This document shows, piece after piece, positions 25,333-33,015 of a DNA stretch of 64,000 nucleotides; within the stretch, counting starts at the first letter, position 1; each line of letters opens with the position of its first letter. The notes beneath the pieces were generated by a model. It was not told where the DNA came from, did not search any database, and worked only from the letters and a program-made list of their open reading frames with translations. The DNA comes from Pseudorhodobacter sp. MZDSW-24AT (GTDB lineage: Bacteria; Pseudomonadota; Alphaproteobacteria; Rhodobacterales; Rhodobacteraceae). The DNA is taken from the NCBI RefSeq assembly GCF_002794355.1, contig NZ_PGOI01000002.1:310001-374000 (forward strand). Direction: 5' to 3'. A program made the translations under genes and the position numbers.

Positions 25333-27180
25333 ATGTTACGCATCGAAGACATCACCTATAACGTCGAAGGCCGCCCCCTCTTTGAAGGGGCCTCGGCCAC
25401 CATTCCCACCGGCCATAAGGTTGGCCTTGTCGGGCGCAACGGCGCGGGCAAGACCACCTTGTTCCGGCTGATCCGGGGCGAGCTTGCGCTGGAAGGCGGC
25501 ACCATCAGCCTGCCCGCCCGCGCCCGCATCGGCGGCGTCGCGCAAGAGGTGCCCTCATCTTCGACCTCGCTGCTCGACACCGTGCTCGAAGCCGATACCG
25601 AACGCAACGCGCTCCTGCGCGAGTCGGAAACCGCGAAAGACCCCAACCGCATCGCCGAGATTCAGGCGCGCCTCTCCGACATCGACGCATGGTCCGCCGA
25701 AGGCCGCGCCAGCGCCATCCTCAAGGGCCTTGGCTTTGACGCCGAGGCGCAAAAGCGCCCCTGTTCGGATTTCTCGGGCGGCTGGCGGATGCGGGTGGCG
25801 CTCGCGGGCGTGCTGTTTGCGCAGCCCGATTACCTGCTGCTCGACGAACCGACCAACTATCTCGATCTCGAAGGCGCGCTCTGGCTCGAAAGCTATCTGG
25901 TCAAATATCCGCACACCGTGCTGATCATCAGCCACGATCGCGGGCTCTTGAACCGCGCGGTGACCGGCATCCTGCATCTGGATCAGAAGAAACTCACCTA
26001 CTGGTCCGGCCCTTACGACCAATTCGCGCGTCAGGTGGCCGAACGCCGCGCCGTGCTTCAGGCCGAGGCGAAAAAGCAAGAAGCCCGCCGCGCCCACCTG
26101 CAAAGCTTCGTCGACCGCTTCAAGGCCAAGGCCTCCAAAGCTGTGCAGGCGCAATCCCGCGTGAAGATGCTGGAAAAGATGGAAACCATCACCGCGCCGG
26201 AAGATGCGAAGAAAGTGGTCTTCACCTTCCCCGCACCCGAGGAACTCTCGCCCCCCATCATCAACATGGAAACGGCGGCGGTGGGCTATGGCGGCCCCGC
26301 GATCCTGAAAAACCTCAGCTTGCGCATCGATCAGGATGACCGCATCGCCCTTCTGGGCCGCAATGGCGAAGGCAAATCGACCCTGTCGAAACTGCTGGCC
26401 GGAAAGCTGGAAACGATGGCGGGGCGCATCACCCGATCGTCCAAGCTGCGCATCGGTTATTTCGCCCAGCATCAGGTGGATGAACTCTACATCGACGAAA
26501 CGCCGCTGCAACACCTGCAACGCCTGCGCCCGGCCGAAGGCCAGCCCCGCCTGCGCGCGCGGCTCGCGGGCTTTGGCCTTGGCGCCGATCAGGCCGAAAC
26601 CGTGGTGGGGCGCCTGTCGGGCGGGCAAAAGGCGCGGCTCTCGCTGCTCCTTGCCACCATCGACGCGCCGCATCTTCTGATCCTCGACGAACCCACCAAC
26701 CACCTTGATATCGAATCGCGCGAAGCGCTGGTCGAGGCGCTGACCGAATATTCCGGCGCCGTGATCCTCGTCAGCCATGACATGCACCTTCTCAGCCTCG
26801 TGGCCGACCGGCTCTGGCTGGTCAAGGGCGGGGCCGTCACGCCCTATACCGAAGACCTCGAGGCCTATCGCCGCATGCTCCTCGCCGGGGACGAGGTGGA
26901 AAAGCCCGCGCCCAAGGCGGTGGAAAAGCCCAAGAAAGCCAGCCGGGATGAACTGCTCGCCCTCAAGGCCGAGGTGCGCAAATGCGAAGAGCGTCTGTCG
27001 AAACTCAACGACATGCGCGACAAGCTGGCGAAAAAACTGGCCGATCCAGAGCTTTATGAGGCCGCCCGCATCGGCGAGCTGGAAACCTGGAACAAGAAAT
27101 ACGCCGAAGTGATGGAAGCGCTCGACCGCGCCGAGGCGATGTGGCTGAGCGCACAGGAAAAGCTGGAAGCCGCCGCCTGA
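25333..27180 (+). CDS. ABC-F family ATP-binding protein (Uup/YheS type)
   Basis: ABC-F proteins have two ATPase domains and no membrane part, and act on ribosomes. The 615-residue product has Walker A GRNGAGKTT and signature FSGGWRMRVAL in domain 1. A linker (arm) region follows with ARRAHLQSFVDRFKAKASKAVQAQSR in pieces. Domain 2 has GRNGEGKST and LSGGQKARLSLL with ILDEPTNHLDIESR. A C-terminal coiled coil (about 535-610, Lys/Glu-rich) is present, as in Uup. I start at MLRIEDITYN, the usual family start; upstream codons add unrelated sequence. Confidence 0.93.
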   Translation: MLRIEDITYNVEGRPLFEGASATIPTGHKVGLVGRNGAGKTTLFRLIRGELALEGGTISLPARARIGGVAQEVPSSSTSLLDTVLEADTERNALLRESETAKDPNRIAEIQARLSDIDAWSAEGRASAILKGLGFDAEAQKRPCSDFSGGWRMRVALAGVLFAQPDYLLLDEPTNYLDLEGALWLESYLVKYPHTVLIISHDRGLLNRAVTGILHLDQKKLTYWSGPYDQFARQVAERRAVLQAEAKKQEARRAHLQSFVDRFKAKASKAVQAQSRVKMLEKMETITAPEDAKKVVFTFPAPEELSPPIINMETAAVGYGGPAILKNLSLRIDQDDRIALLGRNGEGKSTLSKLLAGKLETMAGRITRSSKLRIGYFAQHQVDELYIDETPLQHLQRLRPAEGQPRLRARLAGFGLGADQAETVVGRLSGGQKARLSLLLATIDAPHLLILDEPTNHLDIESREALVEALTEYSGAVILVSHDMHLLSLVADRLWLVKGGAVTPYTEDLEAYRRMLLAGDEVEKPAPKAVEKPKKASRDELLALKAEVRKCEERLSKLNDMRDKLAKKLADPELYEAARIGELETWNKKYAEVMEALDRAEAMWLSAQEKLEAAA

Positions 27181-27189
27181 TCGGTGCAC

Positions 27190-27234
27190 GATTTTTCTGC
27201 GAAAAATCAGATCCCCCCTTTCGCCACGGGGGGG
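27190..27234 (+). repeat. AT-rich palindrome with adjacent GC hairpin, downstream of ABC-F gene
   Basis: GATTTTTC-TGC-GAAAAATC (27190-27208) is a perfect 8-bp palindrome with a TGC loop, 9 bp after the ABC-F stop. It is followed by CCCCCC, loop, GGGGGG (27213-27234). The pair may terminate the ABC-F transcript. The palindrome belongs to the family also found at 54562 and 62845/62900. Confidence 0.6.
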
Positions 27235-27254
27235 AAGGCCCTTAGGGTGAGGCG

Positions 27255-27869
27255 ATGGAAACCGCCTTTCTCATCACCGCCTTTGCCACGATGTTCGTGG
27301 TGATCGACCCACCGGGTCTGGTGCCGCTGTTCATCGCACTCACCCGCGGGATGACCGCTGCCCAACGCCGGGCCATGGCGCAACGCGCCTGCCTGATCGC
27401 GGCGGTGCTGCTCACGATGTTCGGCCTCGCGGGCGAGGCGATCCTTGGCTTCATCGGGATTTCGATGTCCGCCTTCCGCATCGCGGGCGGCATCTTGCTG
27501 TTTCTCACCGCGCTCGACATGCTGTTCGAACGCCGCACACAGCGCCGCGAAGGCCAGACCCCGGATGACGACCATGATCCTTCGGTGTTTCCGCTGGCGA
27601 CCCCGCTGATCGCCGGGCCGGGCGCGATTGCCTCGATCATCCTGCTGATCGGCCAAGGCGGCGGCGACTGGGCCGCCACTTTCGCCGTGCTCGGCCTGAC
27701 CTGGGGGATGATCCTGGTGACCTTCTTCTTCCTGCTGGCCTCGCCGCCCTTGGAGCGGATGCTGGGCCGCACCGGCACCATCGTGATCACCCGGCTTCTG
27801 GGCATGCTTCTTGCCGCCCTGTCCGTGCAATTCGTGATCGACGGTGTCCGCCAGACCGGCTTGATCTGA
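27255..27869 (+). CDS. MarC family integral membrane protein
   Basis: MarC/UPF0056 proteins are six-helix inner-membrane proteins of unknown transport function. The 204-residue product shows the family opening FATMFVVIDPPGLVPLFIAL, with the conserved IDP in helix 1. The helix-3 region is FRIAGGILLFLTALDML, followed by PLATPLIAGPGAIASIILL after the central loop and TRLLGMLLAALSVQFVIDG at the end. A charged loop (RRTQRREGQTPDDDHDP) separates the halves. GAGG precedes the ATG. Confidence 0.92.
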   Translation: METAFLITAFATMFVVIDPPGLVPLFIALTRGMTAAQRRAMAQRACLIAAVLLTMFGLAGEAILGFIGISMSAFRIAGGILLFLTALDMLFERRTQRREGQTPDDDHDPSVFPLATPLIAGPGAIASIILLIGQGGGDWAATFAVLGLTWGMILVTFFFLLASPPLERMLGRTGTIVITRLLGMLLAALSVQFVIDGVRQTGLI

Positions 27870-27916
27870 CGCGCATCCCCCATATCTGACCCCAAAAGGA
27901 AAGGACCCTGTCGCGC

Positions 27917-28492
27917 ATGGATGGCGATACCCTTGCACGTCTGGCCTATCTGGGCCTGCTCCTCGTGGCGCTTGGCGGCTATCTGGTGGTGGAGTTCCGC
28001 GGCCGCATGGGGCAGGCCCTGCGCACCGCCGCCGCCTGGGGGTTGATCGTGATCGGGCTGATGGCAGGCTACGGGCTCTGGCAGGATCTGCGCCCCGATC
28101 CCTTGCCCCGCCAAAGCGTTGTCGCCGGAGAAGAGATCCGCCTGCCCCGCGCCCCGGACGGGCATTACTACCTGACCCTGACCATCGACGGCACGCCTGT
28201 GCCGTTCATGGTGGACACCGGCGCCAGTCAGGTGGTGCTCAGCCGCAGCGATGCGACACGTCTTGGCATCGATCTGGCGCGGCTTGCCTTCATTGGCGAG
28301 GCGCGCACCGCCAATGGCACCGTGCGCACCGCGCGCGTGACCCTGAACGATGTGCGCCTCGGCCCTCACCACGACGCCCGCCTGACGGCGGTGGTCAACG
28401 AGGGCGAGATGGACACATCGCTCTTGGGCATGTCCTATCTCGGCCGCTATGACCTCCAGATCACGGGAGGCGAGATGATCCTGCGGCGCTGA
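27917..28492 (+). CDS. Membrane-anchored retropepsin-like aspartic protease (TIGR02281 type)
   Basis: The 191-residue protein has two N-terminal membrane helices (LAYLGLLLVALGGYLVV and AWGLIVIGLMAGYGLW). A soluble clan AA aspartic protease domain follows, with the catalytic FMVDTGASQVVLS near residue 95-107 and a second hydrophobic-hydrophobic-Gly turn (TSLLGMSYLGRYDL) near the C-terminus. It would act as a dimer, as retropepsins do, probably on the periplasmic side. It follows marC by 47 bp with AAAGGAAAGGA upstream. Substrate unknown. Confidence 0.85.
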   Translation: MDGDTLARLAYLGLLLVALGGYLVVEFRGRMGQALRTAAAWGLIVIGLMAGYGLWQDLRPDPLPRQSVVAGEEIRLPRAPDGHYYLTLTIDGTPVPFMVDTGASQVVLSRSDATRLGIDLARLAFIGEARTANGTVRTARVTLNDVRLGPHHDARLTAVVNEGEMDTSLLGMSYLGRYDLQITGGEMILRR

Positions 28493-28528
28493 GCGCCCCA
28501 AAGGCGCGCGGGTCGACAAGGCGGGAGC

Positions 28529-28612
28529 GCTCCGCGGGGAGTATTTGGAAAAGGTGCAAATCAAGGCGCTTTCCCATGCCATTGCACCTTTCTGAAATAC
28601 TCCCCGCGGAGC
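28529..28612. repeat. Long inverted pair of subfamily 2 intergenic repeats between convergent genes
   Basis: The left arm (28529-28559) and right arm (28582-28612) are 31-bp inverted copies differing only at three adjacent bases. Left reads GGGAGTATTT-GGA-AAAGGTGCAA; the right, read on the minus strand, reads GGGAGTATTT-CAG-AAAGGTGCAA, each preceded by GCTCCGCG. With a 22-bp loop this makes a very stable hairpin between the aspartic protease gene and holC, and probably a bidirectional terminator. Confidence 0.85.
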
Positions 28613-28641
28613 GGCCGACATTGGCCCAAGGGCGCGGCCTT

Positions 28642-29106
28642 TCAGGACGGCGGCTTCTCCGCCTTCTTGGCCCATCTGCCCGTCTCCTCTGACCAGTATT
28701 GCGCGGGCAATCCGGCGGCGGTCAGGTCTTTCCATTGCTGGCGGGCATGGGCCAGACGCGCGGGGTTGTCGCCGTCGAACAGGATCCAGACCCGTTCCAG
28801 ACGGCGGGCCTCCTCGGCCGTGGTTTCGGCGCCGTCGATCAGCAGCAGGCCTTGCGCGCCATTGACGGCGGCCCCGGTCCCCAGCAGCAGCGGCTGGCGC
28901 GCATCATGGGGCCCCCCTTCCATCCCATGCGGCACGAATCCCGTTTCGGGCACCGTCCACAGCCGCGCGTCCAGCCGATTCAGCTCGGCCGGATCGGTGC
29001 CACGCAGCATCAAGGGCCAGCCTTGCGCAAGCGCGCGGGTGATCAGCACCCGCGCGGTCTGTTCTGCACTCGAGCGCGTCAGATGGTAGAACATCACGCT
29101 GCCCAT
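28642..29106 (-). CDS. holC: DNA polymerase III subunit chi (HolC)
   Basis: HolC links the clamp loader to SSB. The 154-residue product has the family opening VMFYHLTRSSAEQTARVLITRA (quoted in part: MFYHLTRSSAEQ). It continues with WTVPETGFVPHGMEGG and QPLLLG in the middle and LERVWILFDGDN towards the end, all typical of alphaproteobacterial chi. The start MGSVMFYHL lies 5 bp after pepA; longer upstream frames overlap pepA and are shadows. Confidence 0.92.
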   Translation of the reverse strand: MGSVMFYHLTRSSAEQTARVLITRALAQGWPLMLRGTDPAELNRLDARLWTVPETGFVPHGMEGGPHDARQPLLLGTGAAVNGAQGLLLIDGAETTAEEARRLERVWILFDGDNPARLAHARQQWKDLTAAGLPAQYWSEETGRWAKKAEKPPS

Positions 29107-29111
29107 CGGGG

Positions 29112-30584
29112 CTATTTCGCCTCGAAGCGGTCGCGGATCAGCCGGTCCAGTGCCATCACGCCCCAACCGGTGGCGCCTTTGGGGGCAAGCGCGGTTTCCG
29201 CCTTCACCAGCGCGGTGCCCGCGATGTCCAGATGGCACCACGGCATCCCCGGTTTGACGAAGCGTTGCAGGAACTGCGCCGCGGTGATGGCGCCACCGTC
29301 GCGGCCGCCCACGTTCATCATGTCGGCAATGCGCGATTTCAGCTTGGCATCATAGGCCTCGCCCATCGGCATCCGCCATGCGCCTTCGCCTTCGGCGCGC
29401 GCGGCCTGCAAGAAAGCCTCGCACAGCGCATCGTCATTCGAGAACACGCCCGCATTCTCATGCCCCAGCGCGATGATGATCGCCCCCGTCAAGGTGGCCA
29501 GGTTGATCATCCCCGAAGGCTGGAACCGCTCTTGCGCATACCACAGCACATCGGCCAGCACCAAACGCCCTTCGGCATCGGTGTTGATCACCTCGATCGT
29601 GTCGCCCTTCATCGATGTCACCACATCGCCCGGACGCTGCGCCCGCCCGTCGGGCATGTTCTCGACCAGACCGACCAGCCCCACCACATTGGCCCGGGCG
29701 CCGCGCAAGGCCAGCGTCCGCATGACGCCCGCCACCACCCCGGCGCCGCCCATGTCCATCGTCATGTCTTCCATGCCGGCCGCAGGCTTGATCGAAATGC
29801 CGCCGGTGTCGAAGACCACGCCCTTGCCCACCAGCGCGAACGGCGCCTCGCCTTCGGCGCCGCCCTTCCATTGCATCACCACCACTTTCGACGGGCTTTC
29901 CGACCCCATGCCCACGCCCAGAAGCGCGCCCATGCCCAGCTTGCGCAGGTCCTCTTCTTCCAGAATCTCGACCTCCAGCCCCAATTCCTGCATGGCGGCC
30001 AGACGGGCGGCGAAATCATCGGTGGTCAGCACATTGGCGGGCTCATTCACCAGATCCCGGGTGAAAAACACGCCTTCGGCCACCGCAGCCCCGGCACGCG
30101 CCGCGGCCGCCACCTGTTCGGGGGCCGCCACCATCACCGTCACCGGCCCCGGGGTCTTGACGGCGGTGGTCTTGTGCGGGGTGAAATCATAGGCGCGCAG
30201 CGCCAGACCAAAGGCGATCTCGGCCGCCATCGGATGCGCCTCGGCCAGCACCAGCGTGCCTTTGCCCGACAGGCTGCGCCCGACACTGGCCCCGGCCTTG
30301 CGCGCCTGATCCAGCGGCGCCTTGCGCGGCAGGCGCAGGATCTGCACCGACTCGGCGGCCAGCCCCGCCGGGAAGGCAAGCTCCAGCGCCTCGCCGGATT
30401 TCAGCGCCGCAAAGGCCTCGGACCCCACGGCCCGCGCCACCGCACCGCGTGTCAGCCGGTCGAGCTTGCGCGCCAAGGGCGACAAGGCCACGCCGGGCTC
30501 GGCCAGCAGGGCAATACGGCCTGCGGCGGTGGCCAAGGCCTCGGCATCGGTCTGCTGAAAGGCGATTGCTACGGGTTGGGTCAT
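29112..30584 (-). CDS. pepA: Leucyl aminopeptidase (M17)
   Basis: A cytosolic hexameric dizinc aminopeptidase. The 490-residue protein has an N-terminal macro-like domain. The M17 catalytic domain has VGKGVVFDTGGISIKPAAGM (quoted in part), the metal region MDMGGAGVV and the signature NTDAEGRLVLADVL. It ends with the C-terminal PWCHLDIAGTAL. The start MTQPVAIAFQQ fits the family. It pairs with holC as in many proteobacteria and is divergent from lptF across 200 bp. Confidence 0.95.
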   Translation of the reverse strand: MTQPVAIAFQQTDAEALATAAGRIALLAEPGVALSPLARKLDRLTRGAVARAVGSEAFAALKSGEALELAFPAGLAAESVQILRLPRKAPLDQARKAGASVGRSLSGKGTLVLAEAHPMAAEIAFGLALRAYDFTPHKTTAVKTPGPVTVMVAAPEQVAAAARAGAAVAEGVFFTRDLVNEPANVLTTDDFAARLAAMQELGLEVEILEEEDLRKLGMGALLGVGMGSESPSKVVVMQWKGGAEGEAPFALVGKGVVFDTGGISIKPAAGMEDMTMDMGGAGVVAGVMRTLALRGARANVVGLVGLVENMPDGRAQRPGDVVTSMKGDTIEVINTDAEGRLVLADVLWYAQERFQPSGMINLATLTGAIIIALGHENAGVFSNDDALCEAFLQAARAEGEGAWRMPMGEAYDAKLKSRIADMMNVGGRDGGAITAAQFLQRFVKPGMPWCHLDIAGTALVKAETALAPKGATGWGVMALDRLIRDRFEAK

Positions 30585-30784
30585 CTTCGTCCTCACGTCA
30601 TGGGTCTGGCACGATGGGTCTGGCGCGCCCCCGCCCCCGTGCCACAAGGCCCCGGGTCCGGCGGTTTTGCGCCACATCGCCCCAAAGGCTAGCCCGCGCC
30701 CCCGGCAATGACCAGATACCAGTTTCCAACCTCTGGCATTTGTCCTAGTTTGGCGCCAAGCCGTGTGAGGGAGCAGACAGAGCC

Positions 30785-31921
30785 GTGCCGAGATTTGACA
30801 GATACCTGCTGTCGCATCTTCTTGCGCTGTTTGGATTCTTTTCGCTGTTGCTGGTGTCCGTCTATTGGGTCAACCGCGCCGTGGGGCTGTTCGATCAGCT
30901 GATCGGCGATGGCCAGTCGGCGCTGGTCTTTGTCGAATTCTCGCTGCTGACGCTGCCCAACGTCATCCGGCTTGTGCTGCCGATCTCCACCTTCGCCGCC
31001 GCCGTCTATGTCGCCAACCGGCTGATGAATGATTCCGAACTGGTGGTGATGCAGGCCACCGGGTTTTCCTCGTTCCGGCTGGCGCGCCCCGTGCTGCTGT
31101 TCGGCCTGATCGTGATGCTGATGATGTCGATGCTCACCCATGTGCTGGTGCCGGCCAGCCGCGCCGCGCTGAGCGACCGCAGCGCCGAGATTGCCGACAA
31201 CATCACCGCCCGCTTCCTGCGCGATGGCCAGTTCATGCACCCGGCCGAAGGGCTGACGCTTTACATCCGCGAGATCGCGCCCAATGGCGAGCTGCGCGAT
31301 GTGTTTCTGTCGGATGACCGCACCGCAGGCACCACGCTCACCTATACCGCCCGCCGGGCGCTGCTGGCCCGCGGCGACCAAGGGCCAAAGCTTCTGATGT
31401 TCGATGGCATGACCCAACAGCTTGATCAGGCCAGCCGCCGCCTTTCCGTCACCCGTTTCGCCGATGTGACCTATGATCTGGCGGGGCTCTTGGGCGCGGG
31501 CCGGTCGGACGCGCGCAGCGTGGACGAAGCCTCGACGCTGGAACTGCTGAGGGCCGCGCCCTCGCTGGTGGTGGAACTGGGCATCCCGCGCGCCAGCCTT
31601 TTGCAAGAGGGGCACAGCCGCATCGCCCAGCCCTTCCTCGCCGTCGCCGCCGCCCTCATCGGCTTTGGCGCGCTGCTGCTCGGGGCCTTCAGCCGCTTTG
31701 GCCTGTGGCGGCAGATCGCCGTGGCGGTGGGGCTGCTGATTGTCGTGCAACTGGTGAACACCCAAGGCACCGGGCTGGCGATCCGCTCGGAAAACGCTTG
31801 GCCCGCCGTCTATGCCGCGCCCGTGGTCGGCACCCTGATCGGCGGTTTTCTTCTGTGGCTGTCACAGCGGCCCCGCTGGCTCAGCCGGAAACAGCGCGCC
31901 GCGGCCGGAGGTCTGGCATGA
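30785..31921 (+). CDS. lptF: LPS export ABC transporter permease LptF
   Basis: LptF and LptG form the membrane part of the LptB2FG extractor that lifts LPS from the inner membrane. The 378-residue product starts at GTG (VPRFDRYLLSHLL, read as Met) with GAGGGAG upstream. It has the YjgP/YjgQ layout: helices 1-3, a periplasmic beta-jellyroll (about 100-265) and helices 4-6. The segment NDSELVVMQATGFSS is the coupling helix region. It overlaps lptG by ATGA. Confidence 0.95.
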   Translation: MPRFDRYLLSHLLALFGFFSLLLVSVYWVNRAVGLFDQLIGDGQSALVFVEFSLLTLPNVIRLVLPISTFAAAVYVANRLMNDSELVVMQATGFSSFRLARPVLLFGLIVMLMMSMLTHVLVPASRAALSDRSAEIADNITARFLRDGQFMHPAEGLTLYIREIAPNGELRDVFLSDDRTAGTTLTYTARRALLARGDQGPKLLMFDGMTQQLDQASRRLSVTRFADVTYDLAGLLGAGRSDARSVDEASTLELLRAAPSLVVELGIPRASLLQEGHSRIAQPFLAVAAALIGFGALLLGAFSRFGLWRQIAVAVGLLIVVQLVNTQGTGLAIRSENAWPAVYAAPVVGTLIGGFLLWLSQRPRWLSRKQRAAAGGLA

Positions 31922-33015
31922 TCCTCTCCACCTATATCGCGCGCCGCTTTCTCTGGGCCTATGCACAGGTGCTGGGCGCCTTTTGGGCGATCATGATGCT
32001 GATCGACATGGTCGAGCAGTTGCGCCGCTTTTCCGGCCAAGGCATCGGCACATGGGGCGCGCTGCATCTGGCAGCGATGAACACGCCCGCCAGCCTTTAT
32101 CGCATCCTGCCGCTCATCACCATTCTGGCCGCGATCACCCTGTTCCTCTCGCTCGCGCGCTCGTCCGAGCTGGTGGTGATCCGCGCCGCCGGGCGCTCGG
32201 CCTTGCGCTTTCTGGTGGCGCCCGTGCTGATGGCGCTGGCCATCGGCGCGGTCACGGTGGCGGTGTTCAACCCGCTCGTCGCCGCCACCCAAAAGGAATA
32301 TGACCGGCTCTGGGCCGCCGCCGCCGAAGGCGCCTCCAGCACTTTGTCGCTCGCCGACTCCGGCCTGTGGTTGCGGCAAGGCACCGAAGACGGGCAAACC
32401 GTCATCCGCGCCTTGCGCGCCAATGCCGATGGCACCGAACTCTTCGGCGTCACCTTCATCCTCTTCGGCGCCGATGGCCTCGCCGCCCAGCGGGTCGAGG
32501 CGGAAAGCGCCCGCCTGATCCCCGGCGCTTGGGCATTGACGGGGGCCAAACGATGGGACATGGCAGGGGCCAACCCGGAACGAGAGGCCCAGATCCTGCC
32601 CGCCGATGCCACCCTGTCCTCGAACCTCACCGCCGCGCGCATCCGCGACAGCTTTGGCGAACCCTCGGCGGTGCCGTTCTGGGGCCTGCCCGCCTATATC
32701 GCCGGGCTGGAGCGCGCCGGATTTTCCGCCCGCGCCCATCGTGTCTGGTATCAGATGGAACTGGCGCAACCGCTGCTTTTTGCCGCCATGGTGCTGATCG
32801 CCGCAGGCTTCACCATGCGCCACGCGCGCTTTGGGCGCACCGGCGTTCTGGTGCTGATGGCCGTCTTGGGCGGCTTCTTTATCTTCTTCTTGCGCAACTT
32901 CGCGCAAGTCCTTGGCAGCAATGGCCAAATCCCTATCCTGCTTTCGGCATGGGCCGCCCCGGTCGCGGCGATCCTGCTGGCACTTGGCCTCCTTTTGCAT
33001 CTGGAGGAAGGCTGA
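31918..33015 (+). CDS. lptG: LPS export ABC transporter permease LptG
   Basis: The partner of LptF, 365 residues, with the same fold. Helix 1 is preceded by MILSTYIARRFLWAY. The coupling segment is ARSSELVVIRAAGRSAL, a jellyroll domain follows from about 95 to 260, and the last three helices end in LLLHLEEG. The start is set by the ATGA overlap with lptF, and its stop overlaps the lptD start as TGATG. The three genes are therefore a translationally coupled export unit. Confidence 0.95.
   Translation: MILSTYIARRFLWAYAQVLGAFWAIMMLIDMVEQLRRFSGQGIGTWGALHLAAMNTPASLYRILPLITILAAITLFLSLARSSELVVIRAAGRSALRFLVAPVLMALAIGAVTVAVFNPLVAATQKEYDRLWAAAAEGASSTLSLADSGLWLRQGTEDGQTVIRALRANADGTELFGVTFILFGADGLAAQRVEAESARLIPGAWALTGAKRWDMAGANPEREAQILPADATLSSNLTAARIRDSFGEPSAVPFWGLPAYIAGLERAGFSARAHRVWYQMELAQPLLFAAMVLIAAGFTMRHARFGRTGVLVLMAVLGGFFIFFLRNFAQVLGSNGQIPILLSAWAAPVAAILLALGLLLHLEEG

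Noticed and set aside
30600-30626. Direct repeat of ATGGGTCTGGC upstream of pepA
   Set aside because: Two copies of an 11-mer only, not related to any other repeat in the window; likely a local duplication without evident role.
13166-30676. The 12-mer TTTTGCGCCACA shared by the gaps at 13166-13177 and 30665-30676
   Set aside because: Many identical 12-mer pairs are expected by chance in 64 kb, and the flanks do not match.
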